Origin: Atribacterota bacterium
Lineage (GTDB): Bacteria > Atribacterota > Phoenicimicrobiia > Phoenicimicrobiales > Stramentimicrobiaceae
Length of the DNA stretch: 32,716 bases
Reading direction: 5' to 3'
NCBI GenBank assembly: GCA_028717805.1
Contig: JAQUNC010000027.1
Location: 1 to 32,716 of the forward strand
Every line of letters starts with the position of its first letter. The stretch's first letter is position 1. The notes under the pieces were generated by a model. The model saw only the letters and a program-made list of their open reading frames with translations. It searched no databases and was not told the DNA's origin. The position numbers and the translations under genes were made by a program. This document shows, one piece after another, positions 18,406 to 26,505 of the stretch.

Positions 18406-19116
18406 TTATTCTGCCAGACTTATTTGCTGATTCTGGCTAGTCAATAAATCAGTCGTTAATCTGGCAGCACAATGTTCTTGTAACAGATCTGATAGTTCAT
18501 CTTGCGCCTCGATTACCACCGAAGATGGGATACCATCAATTCCATCAATATTGATAACCATCTCCTTTGTATCATTGGTTATTTTAGAGAATTCTGCATT
18601 TCTCCAATTCCATCTTCTACACATAACCTGCTTGATTTTATCATCATAATAAATTACTTCTCCTCTAGTTGGATGCTCCAATTCCATACTACCTAAACCA
18701 GTAAAGAGCTCCTCTCCTGTAGCAAAATCCAGGCAAAGATTACCGCTAATTTTTTTTATATCATCTCCACCACAGGGAACAAGATACTTAATAGAAATGT
18801 AATTAAAGAGAGTGACTACAGAATTGATAAAAGGTAAACCACCGCCTGCCATTATTCTGGTCAATAAAGATTTAATGGAGGGTGGATATTGCTCAGGATC
18901 TGAGCCAAATCTGATATGAGCCTCATCCCATGCTTTGAGATAAGGATGATTAACGAAATTATTACCTTCAACTTTTCGCTGTTCAATGATCTTATTTAAT
19001 GGCTTTTTTATTCTTTTATTTTTTTCAACAACCTGTATATCTTTGACTAAGATAATACCACGTACAAATCGGGGAAACCTGTTAAAAATAGCCGGGCTTA
19101 TAATAACCTTCTTCAT
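18406..19116 (-). CDS. B3/4 domain protein (PheT B3/B4-like)
   Basis: A 236-residue protein resembling the stand-alone B3/4 domain found in the beta subunit of phenylalanyl-tRNA synthetase. The diagnostic stretch is visible: HPYLKAWDEAHIRFGSDP, then PPSIKSLLTRIMAGGGLPFI and NSVVTLFNYISIKYLVPCGGDD. In PheT this fold contributes to editing; stand-alone versions are proposed to act on aminoacyl-tRNA or free amino acids, without a settled function. The ATG has a GGAGG site about 15 nt upstream, rather distant. It follows the terminator of the BFN gene, so it is probably expressed separately. Confidence 0.8.
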   Translation of the reverse strand: MKKVIISPAIFNRFPRFVRGIILVKDIQVVEKNKRIKKPLNKIIEQRKVEGNNFVNHPYLKAWDEAHIRFGSDPEQYPPSIKSLLTRIMAGGGLPFINSVVTLFNYISIKYLVPCGGDDIKKISGNLCLDFATGEELFTGLGSMELEHPTRGEVIYYDDKIKQVMCRRWNWRNAEFSKITNDTKEMVINIDGIDGIPSSVVIEAQDELSDLLQEHCAARLTTDLLTSQNQQISLAE

Positions 19117-19167
19117 TATAATATTTAGCCTACCTCCAAAATCCTAATATAATTTACCAATTATTAT

Positions 19168-19198
19168 AAAAATCTTCCTGTTATCAAACAGGAAGATT
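19168..19198 (-). terminator. Rho-independent terminator after the BFN/UVR gene
   Basis: AATCTTCCTG (19171-19180) and CAGGAAGATT (19189-19198) form a perfect 10-bp stem with an 8-nt loop. On the minus strand the stem runs into a T-rich tail (complement of 19161-19172, with five consecutive T). It lies about 70 bp beyond the stop of the BFN gene, in the right orientation. This is the best terminator in the window. Confidence 0.82.
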
Positions 19199-19265
19199 AC
19201 AAATCACCTGATAATTTTTTACTACAAACAACATCATTTTTAATTAAAATAGTTTTTGCCAATAA

Positions 19266-19820
19266 TTAATTAGGTTTCAATGGTGGAATATTGCTTATCT
19301 TTTCCAAACGTTTAATTTCATCTCTTATCTGAGCAGCTTTCTCATAATTTTCTCTGTCTACTTCAATTTGTAGTTCATTTTTTAGTTGGGCTAAACGAAC
19401 AGCATTCTCTTCTTCTTTGGAAGAATGAACAACAGAAGCCTTTTTCATAACTTCATCGGCAATAAATATTGGCGATTCTAACCTTAACGCTATTGCAATA
19501 GCATCACTTGGCCGAGCGTCAATTAACAACTGCTTTTCTCCCTTTCTTAGCCATATGGTGGCATAGTAAGTATTATCTCTTATATCAGAAATAACAATTT
19601 TCTCTATAAATAATTCAGCAGATTCAATAATGTTTTTAATTAAATCGGGAGAAAAGGGTCTATTAGGTTTTGTTTTTTCCAAGGCCATAGAAATCATTTT
19701 GGCTTCATAAGGTCCAATCCATATAGGTAACCACTTCTTTTCGTCTTGGTCTTTTAAAATAACAACAAATCCCTTAGTTACCGGATCAATAGCTACTCCA
19801 AAAACTTTCACCTGAATCAT
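19266..19820 (-). CDS. Bifunctional nuclease (BFN/DUF151) domain protein with UVR motif
   Basis: A 184-residue protein. Residues 1-130 match the BFN (DUF151) family, with LPIWIGPYEA (31-40) and the signature DARPSDAIAIALR (101-113). Residues 143-175 form a UvrB/UvrC-type helical hairpin motif (LAQLKNELQIEVDRENYEKA followed by AQIRDEIKRLE). BFN-UVR fusions are common in bacteria. Plant and some bacterial members are reported as nucleases, while others have no proven activity, so the biochemical role is unsettled. The start ATG has a very strong AAGGAGGAG site. It is 222 bp downstream of dapF and followed by a strong terminator. Confidence 0.9.
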   Translation of the reverse strand: MIQVKVFGVAIDPVTKGFVVILKDQDEKKWLPIWIGPYEAKMISMALEKTKPNRPFSPDLIKNIIESAELFIEKIVISDIRDNTYYATIWLRKGEKQLLIDARPSDAIAIALRLESPIFIADEVMKKASVVHSSKEEENAVRLAQLKNELQIEVDRENYEKAAQIRDEIKRLEKISNIPPLKPN

Positions 19821-20042
19821 GCCCTTCTCCTCCTTTCTTCATAAGTAACTTGCATAAAGATATTAAAATTTGTTGTCATAATTATTATAACATATTATCT
19901 TTGGAATAAAAAAACGATATTTCCAATATAAAGTATTTCCCAATTATAAATAATGCAATATATTATATAGATTTCACCTATGGAATATTTTAATGTTCAA
20001 CATAAACTAACTCGAATATATTTATTATTAACAAAGTTTATT

Positions 20043-20885
20043 TTAATTTACTGAATCATCATTGTAAGATTGAGGCAATAACTCTCCTTGAGCAATCATT
20101 TTTACTTCGCCAGTCAATGAAATATTTTTAATTACATTTTTATCTCTAATAAAATAAACTCCCAAACAACCACCTTTTGTTCTAACAATAAAAGGTGGTT
20201 GTCTATCCTTATCCAATGAGTATACAAGGGCACTGGATAAGGACCCAGTTCCGCACGATAAAGTAATTTCTTCTACTCCTCTTTCATATGTTCTCACAAA
20301 TAAGTTTCTTTCGTTCTCAATCTGAACAAAATTCACATTTACACCTTCAGGAAAATGTTCTTTATCAAATCTGATTTTTCTACCCAGGCTAAAAAGATAT
20401 TCATCCGATAAGTCTTCTCCAAAAAAAATCACACAATGGGGCACTCCTAAAAAAAGATAAGTATAAATAAAATCTTTACCATCAATGGTAATGGGTTTAT
20501 TCCTTATTATTTTCTCAACATTAACATCAGGCAATGTAACCTCAACATATTGATCTCTAACGTTTGCACATATTTTACCGGCAAGCGTTTCAAAAACAAT
20601 TTCCTTATTTGCTATTCCTTCTAAAAAAGCATATTTGGCAATACATCTCGCGCCATTTCCACACATTTCACCTTCTGTGCCATCAGAATTGAACAATCTC
20701 ATTTTAAAATCATATTGCAAAGAATTTTCCAATAATAGAAGGCCATCAGCACCTAAGGATTCCTTTCTTTTGCATATTTTATTTGCCAAGTCACTAATAT
20801 CTTTTTCAGGTATTATTTTCTTACGATTATCAATAACTATAAAGTCGTTTCCACAACCATTCATTTTTATAAAATGTATTCCCAT
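20043..20885 (-). CDS. dapF: Diaminopimelate epimerase
   Basis: A PLP-independent epimerase that interconverts LL- and meso-diaminopimelate for peptidoglycan and lysine synthesis. At 280 residues it is standard length. Both catalytic cysteines are present: C75 in EMCGNGARC and C211 in LSCGTGS. The N-terminal KMNGCGNDF and the internal FEMPEG-like segment (here HFPEGVNVNF) also fit. The ATG has AAGGGG close upstream. It lies 131 bp downstream of the diaminopimelate-dehydrogenase-like gene. The pair could cooperate around meso-DAP, or DapF could be acting on another diamino acid in the neighbouring gene set. The first reading is the conservative one. Confidence 0.95.
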   Translation of the reverse strand: MGIHFIKMNGCGNDFIVIDNRKKIIPEKDISDLANKICKRKESLGADGLLLLENSLQYDFKMRLFNSDGTEGEMCGNGARCIAKYAFLEGIANKEIVFETLAGKICANVRDQYVEVTLPDVNVEKIIRNKPITIDGKDFIYTYLFLGVPHCVIFFGEDLSDEYLFSLGRKIRFDKEHFPEGVNVNFVQIENERNLFVRTYERGVEEITLSCGTGSLSSALVYSLDKDRQPPFIVRTKGGCLGVYFIRDKNVIKNISLTGEVKMIAQGELLPQSYNDDSVN

Positions 20886-21016
20886 TTTCCCCTTAGGTTA
20901 AGCTTATTACTTGACCTTTACCATAAATATTTTACTTAATCCTTAAAATAATAAACAGATGATTTCTGGGCATAATAACAATTAAAGAACAATAAAATAA
21001 ATTTAGTTTTTATTCC

Positions 21017-21925
21017 CTATATTAGTCGTGACAATATCTCTTCTTTTTTTCCATAAAGAAAGTCTAGAAGTGGAATTTCCAATATACTATAACAGCCGGG
21101 TTTTTGCTTCAGACTTGCTCTTGCTGCTGAAACCATTACTTGCCCTGTTACCGCTGGATTATTGACTGATACGGTGTATTGCATTCTTTGATTATGAGTT
21201 TTACCTGAAACTCCTTTTCTTTCTATCTTAACTGAATGACCCATATCGATTAGATCTCTTATATTATCTGATTTAAAAACATACACTTCATCATGAATGA
21301 AATATGGATCATTCTTTATCTTATTTGAAATACTTTCCAAATCATATCCTTTTTTCGGCTTAACATATACCAGCCGCTGATGCATACCTACATTCTTGGG
21401 AATAGTTAACGAGATGGCATCATCTACTCCCTCAATAGCTTTAACAGCAACTGTATGCCCCATACTCATGCCAGGACCATAATTTATATAGGTAATACCC
21501 TTAGGAGTATTAATTTCTAAAACAGCCCTTATAATAGAATCGCTTCCGGGATCCCAACCTGCTGAAATAATGGAGACGGCACTATATTTTCTTGCCACTT
21601 TGCCTAAGTCTTCTCGTAGTTGCATAAGGGATTCTCCATGAATATCAAAAGCATCTACCGTATTGATACCTTGTTGTAGGTATATGGGAGCAATTTCAGG
21701 TACTTTTCTACTATCAATTGATAGAATTGCCACATCTACTTTACCTAATTCTGTAATATCATTATCTATAATTGGTATATTTTTAATCTCTTCTTTGATT
21801 GTTTTAATAATATGCGGCAATTCAATTATTCCGACTACTTCCATATCTGGACTCTCTTGTAGAGCATCCAGAACTCCTCTTCCTACATGACCAAATCCTA
21901 CTATGATTACTTTGAATTTATACAA
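21017..21925 (-). CDS. ddh: meso-Diaminopimelate D-dehydrogenase-like oxidoreductase
   Basis: An NADP-type Rossmann enzyme. The nucleotide loop is VIIVGFGHVGRG near the N-terminus. Substrate-domain signatures of DAP dehydrogenase follow: SAGWDPGSDSIIR and NYGPGMSMGHTVA. These enzymes reversibly deaminate the D-centre of meso-DAP; some (type II) accept other D-amino acids. An upstream GTG at 21982 would add 19 hydrophobic residues, but AGGAGG lies 7 nt before TTG at 21923-21925, so I choose that start. It gives about 302 residues, normal for the family. It follows the desulfhydrase-like gene directly, in the liv-linked operon. It may provide meso-DAP or serve amino-acid catabolism. Relatives such as 2,4-diaminopentanoate dehydrogenase cannot be fully excluded. 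Confidence 0.82.
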   Translation of the reverse strand: MYKFKVIIVGFGHVGRGVLDALQESPDMEVVGIIELPHIIKTIKEEIKNIPIIDNDITELGKVDVAILSIDSRKVPEIAPIYLQQGINTVDAFDIHGESLMQLREDLGKVARKYSAVSIISAGWDPGSDSIIRAVLEINTPKGITYINYGPGMSMGHTVAVKAIEGVDDAISLTIPKNVGMHQRLVYVKPKKGYDLESISNKIKNDPYFIHDEVYVFKSDNIRDLIDMGHSVKIERKGVSGKTHNQRMQYTVSVNNPAVTGQVMVSAARASLKQKPGCYSILEIPLLDFLYGKKEEILSRLI

Positions 21926-21981
21926 TTTAATTCCTCCTGCTACATAATTTAGAATTATAATCAATAGAATTTTTATTCTCA

Positions 21982-23001
21982 CTATGAAAATATTTTATTA
22001 TATGCAAAATTTGCAATTTCTCCACCAGTATGAAGAAACACTATATTTTCATTTTTCTTAAATTTACCTTTTTTAATTAAATCAATCAATCCGGCCATTG
22101 CTTTTCCGGTATAAACAGGATCAAGTATTACCCCTTCAGCTTGAGCTACAGTATGTATTGCCTGGATGCCCTCTTTTGTTGGAATAGCATAACCTTCTCC
22201 AATATAATCATCATTCACTTCTATTTCATCAGGATAAAATTGTCTGCATGCTAATCCTGGTGCAAAATCTTGTATAGTTTTGTTGCATAACTCAGCAATT
22301 TCTTGAGATTTTGGTTTTATATGTCGACTGATACTAATCCCAAAACATCTGGTATGCATTCTATATAGTCTTAATCCTAATTCTATTCCCACCTGAGTAC
22401 CACCAGTTCCGACTGCTGTAATAATATAATCGATATGAATACCACCTTCTTCAGTTTGTTGCTTTAATTCTTTGACCGCATTGATATAGCCCAGGTTCCC
22501 CATTGGATTACAACCACCTAAAGGTATAATATATGGAATTTTGCCATTCCTTCTTACCTCTTCTGCTATTTCACCCGTAATTGGTGTCTCTCCTGTTTCT
22601 TCTTTCTGTTCATCCTCATCAGAATAAGGTTTAAATCTTATATCACAACCTAAGATGGAATCTAAAAGTAAGTTACCTTGATATTCTCCCGGTTCATTTC
22701 CATTAAGCACCAAAATAACCCCCAATCCCAGTTTTTTAGCAGCCGCAGCAGTTTGCCTTGCCCAATTAGATTGAAGTCCTCCAATGGTGACAATGGTGTC
22801 TGCTTTTTTTTCTAACATATCAGCAATAATATATTCAAGCTTTCTTGCCTTGTTACCTCCAAAGGCAAGCCCAGTACAATTATCTCTTTTAATATATATA
22901 TTAGGTCCTTTGAGCATTTCAGTAAGATTTTTAGCAAGTTCTAATGGAGTTGGCAGGATAGCTAATGGAATTCTTTTATATTTTTTTATGAAATCCATCA
23001 T
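21982..23001 (-). CDS. dcyD: D-cysteine desulfhydrase / ACC deaminase family PLP enzyme
   Basis: A 339-residue fold-type II PLP enzyme. The Schiff-base lysine is K51 in FGGNKARKLEY, and GGLQSNWARQTAAAA (74-88) carries the phosphate and substrate loop with S78. GTGGTQ at 199-204 cups the cofactor phosphate. In true ACC deaminases two active-site positions are Glu and Leu; here the matching positions are T298 (DPVYTGK) and T325 (FLHTGG). That favours a D-cysteine-desulfhydrase-like activity over ACC deaminase. A related beta-elimination of another D-amino acid is also possible. The start has GGAGGAG upstream. It sits 29 bp after livF and directly before the DAP-dehydrogenase-like gene, so it is probably co-transcribed with the importer. 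Substrate is inferred, not proven. Confidence 0.83.
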   Translation of the reverse strand: MMDFIKKYKRIPLAILPTPLELAKNLTEMLKGPNIYIKRDNCTGLAFGGNKARKLEYIIADMLEKKADTIVTIGGLQSNWARQTAAAAKKLGLGVILVLNGNEPGEYQGNLLLDSILGCDIRFKPYSDEDEQKEETGETPITGEIAEEVRRNGKIPYIIPLGGCNPMGNLGYINAVKELKQQTEEGGIHIDYIITAVGTGGTQVGIELGLRLYRMHTRCFGISISRHIKPKSQEIAELCNKTIQDFAPGLACRQFYPDEIEVNDDYIGEGYAIPTKEGIQAIHTVAQAEGVILDPVYTGKAMAGLIDLIKKGKFKKNENIVFLHTGGEIANFAYNKIFS

Positions 23002-23030
23002 ATTCTCCTCCGATTTATCTATGAGGTAAA

Positions 23031-23732
23031 TTAAACCCCCAGGTATGCTTGTTTTACGGTAGGGTCTTCCATCATTTCTTTTCCAGCTCCATAAGATTTT
23101 ATACGCCCGCTTTCCAGAATATAAGCATTATCAGCAATCTCAAGAGCCTTAAAAGCATTCTGTTCCACTAATAAAATTGTGACTCCTTTTTGATTAATTT
23201 CTTTTATTTTAAAAAAAACTTCTTCGGTAAGATTTGGTGCTAATCCCAGAGATGGTTCATCTAACATGAGAAATCTTGGTTTAGTCATTAAGCCTCGAGC
23301 AATAGCTAACATTTGTTGCTCTCCTCCAGATAATGTTCCTCCGTATTGTTTTGTCCGCTGTTTTAATATTGGAAATAAGCTATAAACACCTTCTAAATCT
23401 TTCTTAATTTCTTCCTTATCATTGCGCAAATAAGCACCCATGATCAAATTTTCATTTACGGTTAAGCCAGGAAATATTCTTCTTCTTTCCGGAACTAATA
23501 CTATACCGAATTTAATAATTTCATAACTACGCGATGGCAATGGAGTTTTTCTAAAAATAATTTCACCGGATGTTCGTTTTATGATACCAGCAATACTTCC
23601 TAATAATGTAGACTTCCCTGCACCATTACTCCCGATGATTGACACTATTTCATTTTCTTTGACATGAATGGATACATCCTGTATTGCATGAATATTTCCA
23701 TAAAATACGTTAATATCTTTAATTGTTAACAT
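23031..23732 (-). CDS. livF: Branched-chain-type amino-acid ABC transporter, ATPase LivF
   Basis: A 233-residue ATPase. Walker A is GSNGAGKST, the signature is LSGGEQQMLAIARGL, and Walker B is FLMLDEPSLGLAPNL, with IVLVPERRRIFPGLTV typical of LivF. It powers import of hydrophobic or polar amino acids together with LivG, LivH, LivM and a binding protein. It overlaps livG by 14 bp. Five adjacent genes form one complete HAAT-type importer. The ligand is not deducible from the ATPase. Confidence 0.93.
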   Translation of the reverse strand: MLTIKDINVFYGNIHAIQDVSIHVKENEIVSIIGSNGAGKSTLLGSIAGIIKRTSGEIIFRKTPLPSRSYEIIKFGIVLVPERRRIFPGLTVNENLIMGAYLRNDKEEIKKDLEGVYSLFPILKQRTKQYGGTLSGGEQQMLAIARGLMTKPRFLMLDEPSLGLAPNLTEEVFFKIKEINQKGVTILLVEQNAFKALEIADNAYILESGRIKSYGAGKEMMEDPTVKQAYLGV

Positions 23733-24528
23733 TTTTAGAATCTCTTCTTTCTTGATTACTGGCTAAATTTGAATGCCCCAAATAAGCTTCTATCACAGTG
23801 GGATTTTTTTGAATTTCTTGAGGTATCCCCTCAGCAATTTTTTTACCAAAATTTAAAACAACAATATTCTTGCTAAGACTGGTAATTACATTCATATGGT
23901 GTTCAATGATAATCATGGTTAAATTATATTTTGAATAAATTCTTTGAATTAAACCAATAATATCCATCACTTCTTTCGGATTCATTCCTGCAGCTGGTTC
24001 ATCTAAAAGTAATAATTTCGGTTCTAAAGCTAACGCTCTGGTAATCTCTAGTTTTCTCTGAAATCCATAGGGTAAATTACTCGATCTGGTTTCAATATAT
24101 TTACCTAAGTCCATTTTTTTTAATAATTCTCTTGCATCATGATCTATTCTTTGCTCAATCTTTCTATAGTTACTTGTTCTAAATAAAGTATCAATAAGGT
24201 TGTATCTCGTTTTGTGATACAAGGAAGCCTTCACATTATCAAGGGCTGTTAAATTTTTAAAAAGTCGTATATTTTGAAATGTCCTTGCTATACCAAGACT
24301 AATAATTTGATCTGGTCTCATTTTGCTTATAGATTTACCATCAAAACGTATTGAACCAGAATCAAAGGTATAACCTCCCGTAATTAAATTAAATACGGTA
24401 GTTTTTCCAGCTCCATTTGGTCCAATTAAACCAAGAATATCATTCTTTTTCAGCGTAAAAGAAATATCATTTAAGGCACATATGCCACCGAAACTCTTTT
24501 TAACCTCTTTCAATTCCAATAAAGGCAT
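23719..24528 (-). CDS. livG: Branched-chain-type amino-acid ABC transporter, ATPase LivG
   Basis: A 269-residue ATPase. Walker A is GPNGAGKTT, Walker B is LLLLDEPAAGMNP, and the signature is LPYGFQRKLEITRAL, a LivG hallmark replacing LSGGQ. The ARTFQNIRLF segment is the usual Q-loop surroundings. The C-terminal extension (GIPQEIQKNPTVIEAYLG) is also LivG-like. It pairs with LivF. The start lies 8 bp from the livM stop and the end overlaps livF, so translation is likely coupled. Confidence 0.93.
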   Translation of the reverse strand: MPLLELKEVKKSFGGICALNDISFTLKKNDILGLIGPNGAGKTTVFNLITGGYTFDSGSIRFDGKSISKMRPDQIISLGIARTFQNIRLFKNLTALDNVKASLYHKTRYNLIDTLFRTSNYRKIEQRIDHDARELLKKMDLGKYIETRSSNLPYGFQRKLEITRALALEPKLLLLDEPAAGMNPKEVMDIIGLIQRIYSKYNLTMIIIEHHMNVITSLSKNIVVLNFGKKIAEGIPQEIQKNPTVIEAYLGHSNLASNQERRDSKNVNN

Positions 24529-24536
24529 TTTTATAT

Positions 24537-25424
24537 CTATCTCCTTGAATTTCGATTATCTTTTATCCATTTAATTAATTGTTTGTATTTAGTTGAAAAT
24601 GTATTAAAAGTAATTTCTTGATATCCCATTAAGCCGCTCGGTCTAAATATCATCGTTAATACTAAAACAGTACCATAAAAAACTAAACGCCACAATTTTG
24701 CAAATCTAAAGATTTCAGGTATGGCAACAAATATATATGTTGCTATAATTGGCCCTGTTATGCTACCAATTCCACCGCATACTACTGAGGCTAAAATTTG
24801 GGTTGACTGCTCTAATGTAAACATCACAGGTTGTATGAAACCATAGAAGTGAGCAAATAGACCTCCTGATAGCCCACAAAATAATGCACTTGTAAAAAAT
24901 GAAAAATATTTTGTTTTAAATAAAGGAACGCCGAGCATTTCAGCAGCAATAGCATCTTCTCTAACTACAACCATTCTTCTACCGTATTTGGAGTGAATAA
25001 TATTTCTAGCAACGATTATGCATATTATTATCGTGATGATAACGACTGGTATATTGCAACAAATCCTAATCCCGGGTAAGCCACGAGCTCCTTGTGTAAT
25101 TTTGAGATTTTCTAATATAACTCTGACTGCTTCCCCAAAACCTAAAAGAGCAACAGCTAAATAGTCACTTCCCAGGTTTCCTCTAATGGTTGGATAACCT
25201 ATTATTAAACTTACCAACCCGGCAAGCATGCTTCCAATTATAACAGCTAGAATAAAGGGGAAATGATAAAAATAAGTCAAGATCCCAGCCCCATAAGCTC
25301 CTATTGCGACAAATGCAGCATGTCCAAAAGAAAATAAACCCGTAAATCCAGTAAATATTGTTACACCGATTACAGCTACTACATTTATCGAACCTACGAT
25401 AAAAATTGTTTTAAAATACTCCAC
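24537..25424 (-). CDS. livM: Branched-chain-type amino-acid ABC transporter, permease LivM
   Basis: A 295-residue integral membrane permease with about eight to nine hydrophobic segments. The family stretches FSFGHAAFVAIGAYGAGILT, LGSDYLAVALLGFGEAVRVI and VVCGGIGSITGPIIATYIF are visible, as is the cytoplasmic coupling loop VVREDAIAAEMLGVPLFKTK. It forms the channel with LivH. The start is GTG (complement of 25422-25424) with GGGAGGGAG upstream. Length is slightly below LivM proteins that carry an N-terminal extension. Confidence 0.92.
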   Translation of the reverse strand: MEYFKTIFIVGSINVVAVIGVTIFTGFTGLFSFGHAAFVAIGAYGAGILTYFYHFPFILAVIIGSMLAGLVSLIIGYPTIRGNLGSDYLAVALLGFGEAVRVILENLKITQGARGLPGIRICCNIPVVIITIIICIIVARNIIHSKYGRRMVVVREDAIAAEMLGVPLFKTKYFSFFTSALFCGLSGGLFAHFYGFIQPVMFTLEQSTQILASVVCGGIGSITGPIIATYIFVAIPEIFRFAKLWRLVFYGTVLVLTMIFRPSGLMGYQEITFNTFSTKYKQLIKWIKDNRNSRR

Positions 25425-25465
25425 AGATATCTCCCTCCCACCAATTTCTTATCTGTATTTATTTT

Positions 25466-26338
25466 TTACATCTTATCTTCAAGTTTTTTTCCAAAAAGGC
25501 CTAAGGGCTTGAATAAAAGTATGAGAATCAACAATGAAAATGAAAAAACATCTCTTACAACTGATGAAATATAAACAGATACAACGGTTTCTATAATGCC
25601 AAGTATAAGACCTCCTATAACTGCACCCGGTAAACTGCCAAGACCACCAATAACAGCCGCAATATAAGCTTTATTGGTAATCCATCCCATTTGTGGATAT
25701 ACCATATATCTCATACCCATAAATACTCCTGCAAGACCAGCAAAAATACCTGATAAAAAGAATACATTCCTAATTAAAACATTAAAATTTGCTCCCATTA
25801 ATGATACTGCTATTTGATCTGAGACCCCTGCTCTAATTGCTATTCCACTCTTTGAATGGTTTAAATAGAGATGTAATAGAATGATGCAAATTACGGATAC
25901 GAAAAAGGAATAAACATCGATGACTCCAATTGTGCTTGAAAATACCTCATAATAATTTTTTGAAAAAAACTTTGGGTATGAGTAAAAATTGGAACCAATA
26001 GTAGAATAGACCAGATTTTCAAGCATAATTGATACACCCATAGCTGTAATGATTAAATACAGCGAGGGAGCATTTCTTTCTCTTAAGGTCCTATAAGCTA
26101 ATCTTTCATTAATAATTGATAATATGCCTGTAATGATTGCAGTAATGATTAATGATACTACAAATGGTAAACCTATCACTGAAGAAAAGAGAAAGCCCAC
26201 ATATGCACCCAACATGATTACTGCTCCATGGGCAAAGTTACTAAAATTTAAAATGCTAAACACAAGACAATAGCCCATAGCCATCAAAGCGTATATGCTA
26301 CCAATCCCAATACCAGTAACTATTGTTTGCAAAAACAA
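25466..26338 (-). CDS. livH: Branched-chain-type amino-acid ABC transporter, permease LivH
   Basis: A 290-residue permease. Its start GIGIGSIYALMAMGYCLVF and NFAHGAVIMLGAYVGFLF are classic LivH. The coupling loop near IRAGVSDQIAVSLMGAN and the terminal AVIGGLGSLPGAVIGGLILG also match. About eight membrane spans are evident. The start is TTG at 26336-26338 with AGGAGG 8 nt upstream. It is separated from livK by a 167-bp gap that contains a long inverted repeat. Confidence 0.92.
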   Translation of the reverse strand: MFLQTIVTGIGIGSIYALMAMGYCLVFSILNFSNFAHGAVIMLGAYVGFLFSSVIGLPFVVSLIITAIITGILSIINERLAYRTLRERNAPSLYLIITAMGVSIMLENLVYSTIGSNFYSYPKFFSKNYYEVFSSTIGVIDVYSFFVSVICIILLHLYLNHSKSGIAIRAGVSDQIAVSLMGANFNVLIRNVFFLSGIFAGLAGVFMGMRYMVYPQMGWITNKAYIAAVIGGLGSLPGAVIGGLILGIIETVVSVYISSVVRDVFSFSLLILILLFKPLGLFGKKLEDKM

Positions 26339-26384
26339 AATATTATCCTCCTATTTCATCTTTTTCATAGTTTAATCATTTTAG

Positions 26385-26457
26385 ATTTATAGCTATCGGA
26401 AATATATCACTTATTGGTTTATTTCTTTTTTGTGCTTATAATCCGATAGCTATAAAT
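26385..26457. repeat. Perfect 16-bp inverted repeat between livK and livH
   Basis: ATTTATAGCTATCGGA (26385-26400) and TCCGATAGCTATAAAT (26442-26457) are exact reverse complements around a 41-nt AT-rich centre. In the transcript this forms a strong stem but has no trailing T-tract. Such stems between a binding-protein gene and its permease genes often stabilise the upstream message or reduce downstream expression, which would give excess binding protein. Its 73-bp overall size with long terminal repeats would also fit a minimal mobile element, though no target duplication is seen. Confidence 0.65.
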
Positions 26458-26505
26458 TAATTTTTGTTACTAATAAAAGATCAGCTACTTAAAGAAGCAT
26501 TCGAA

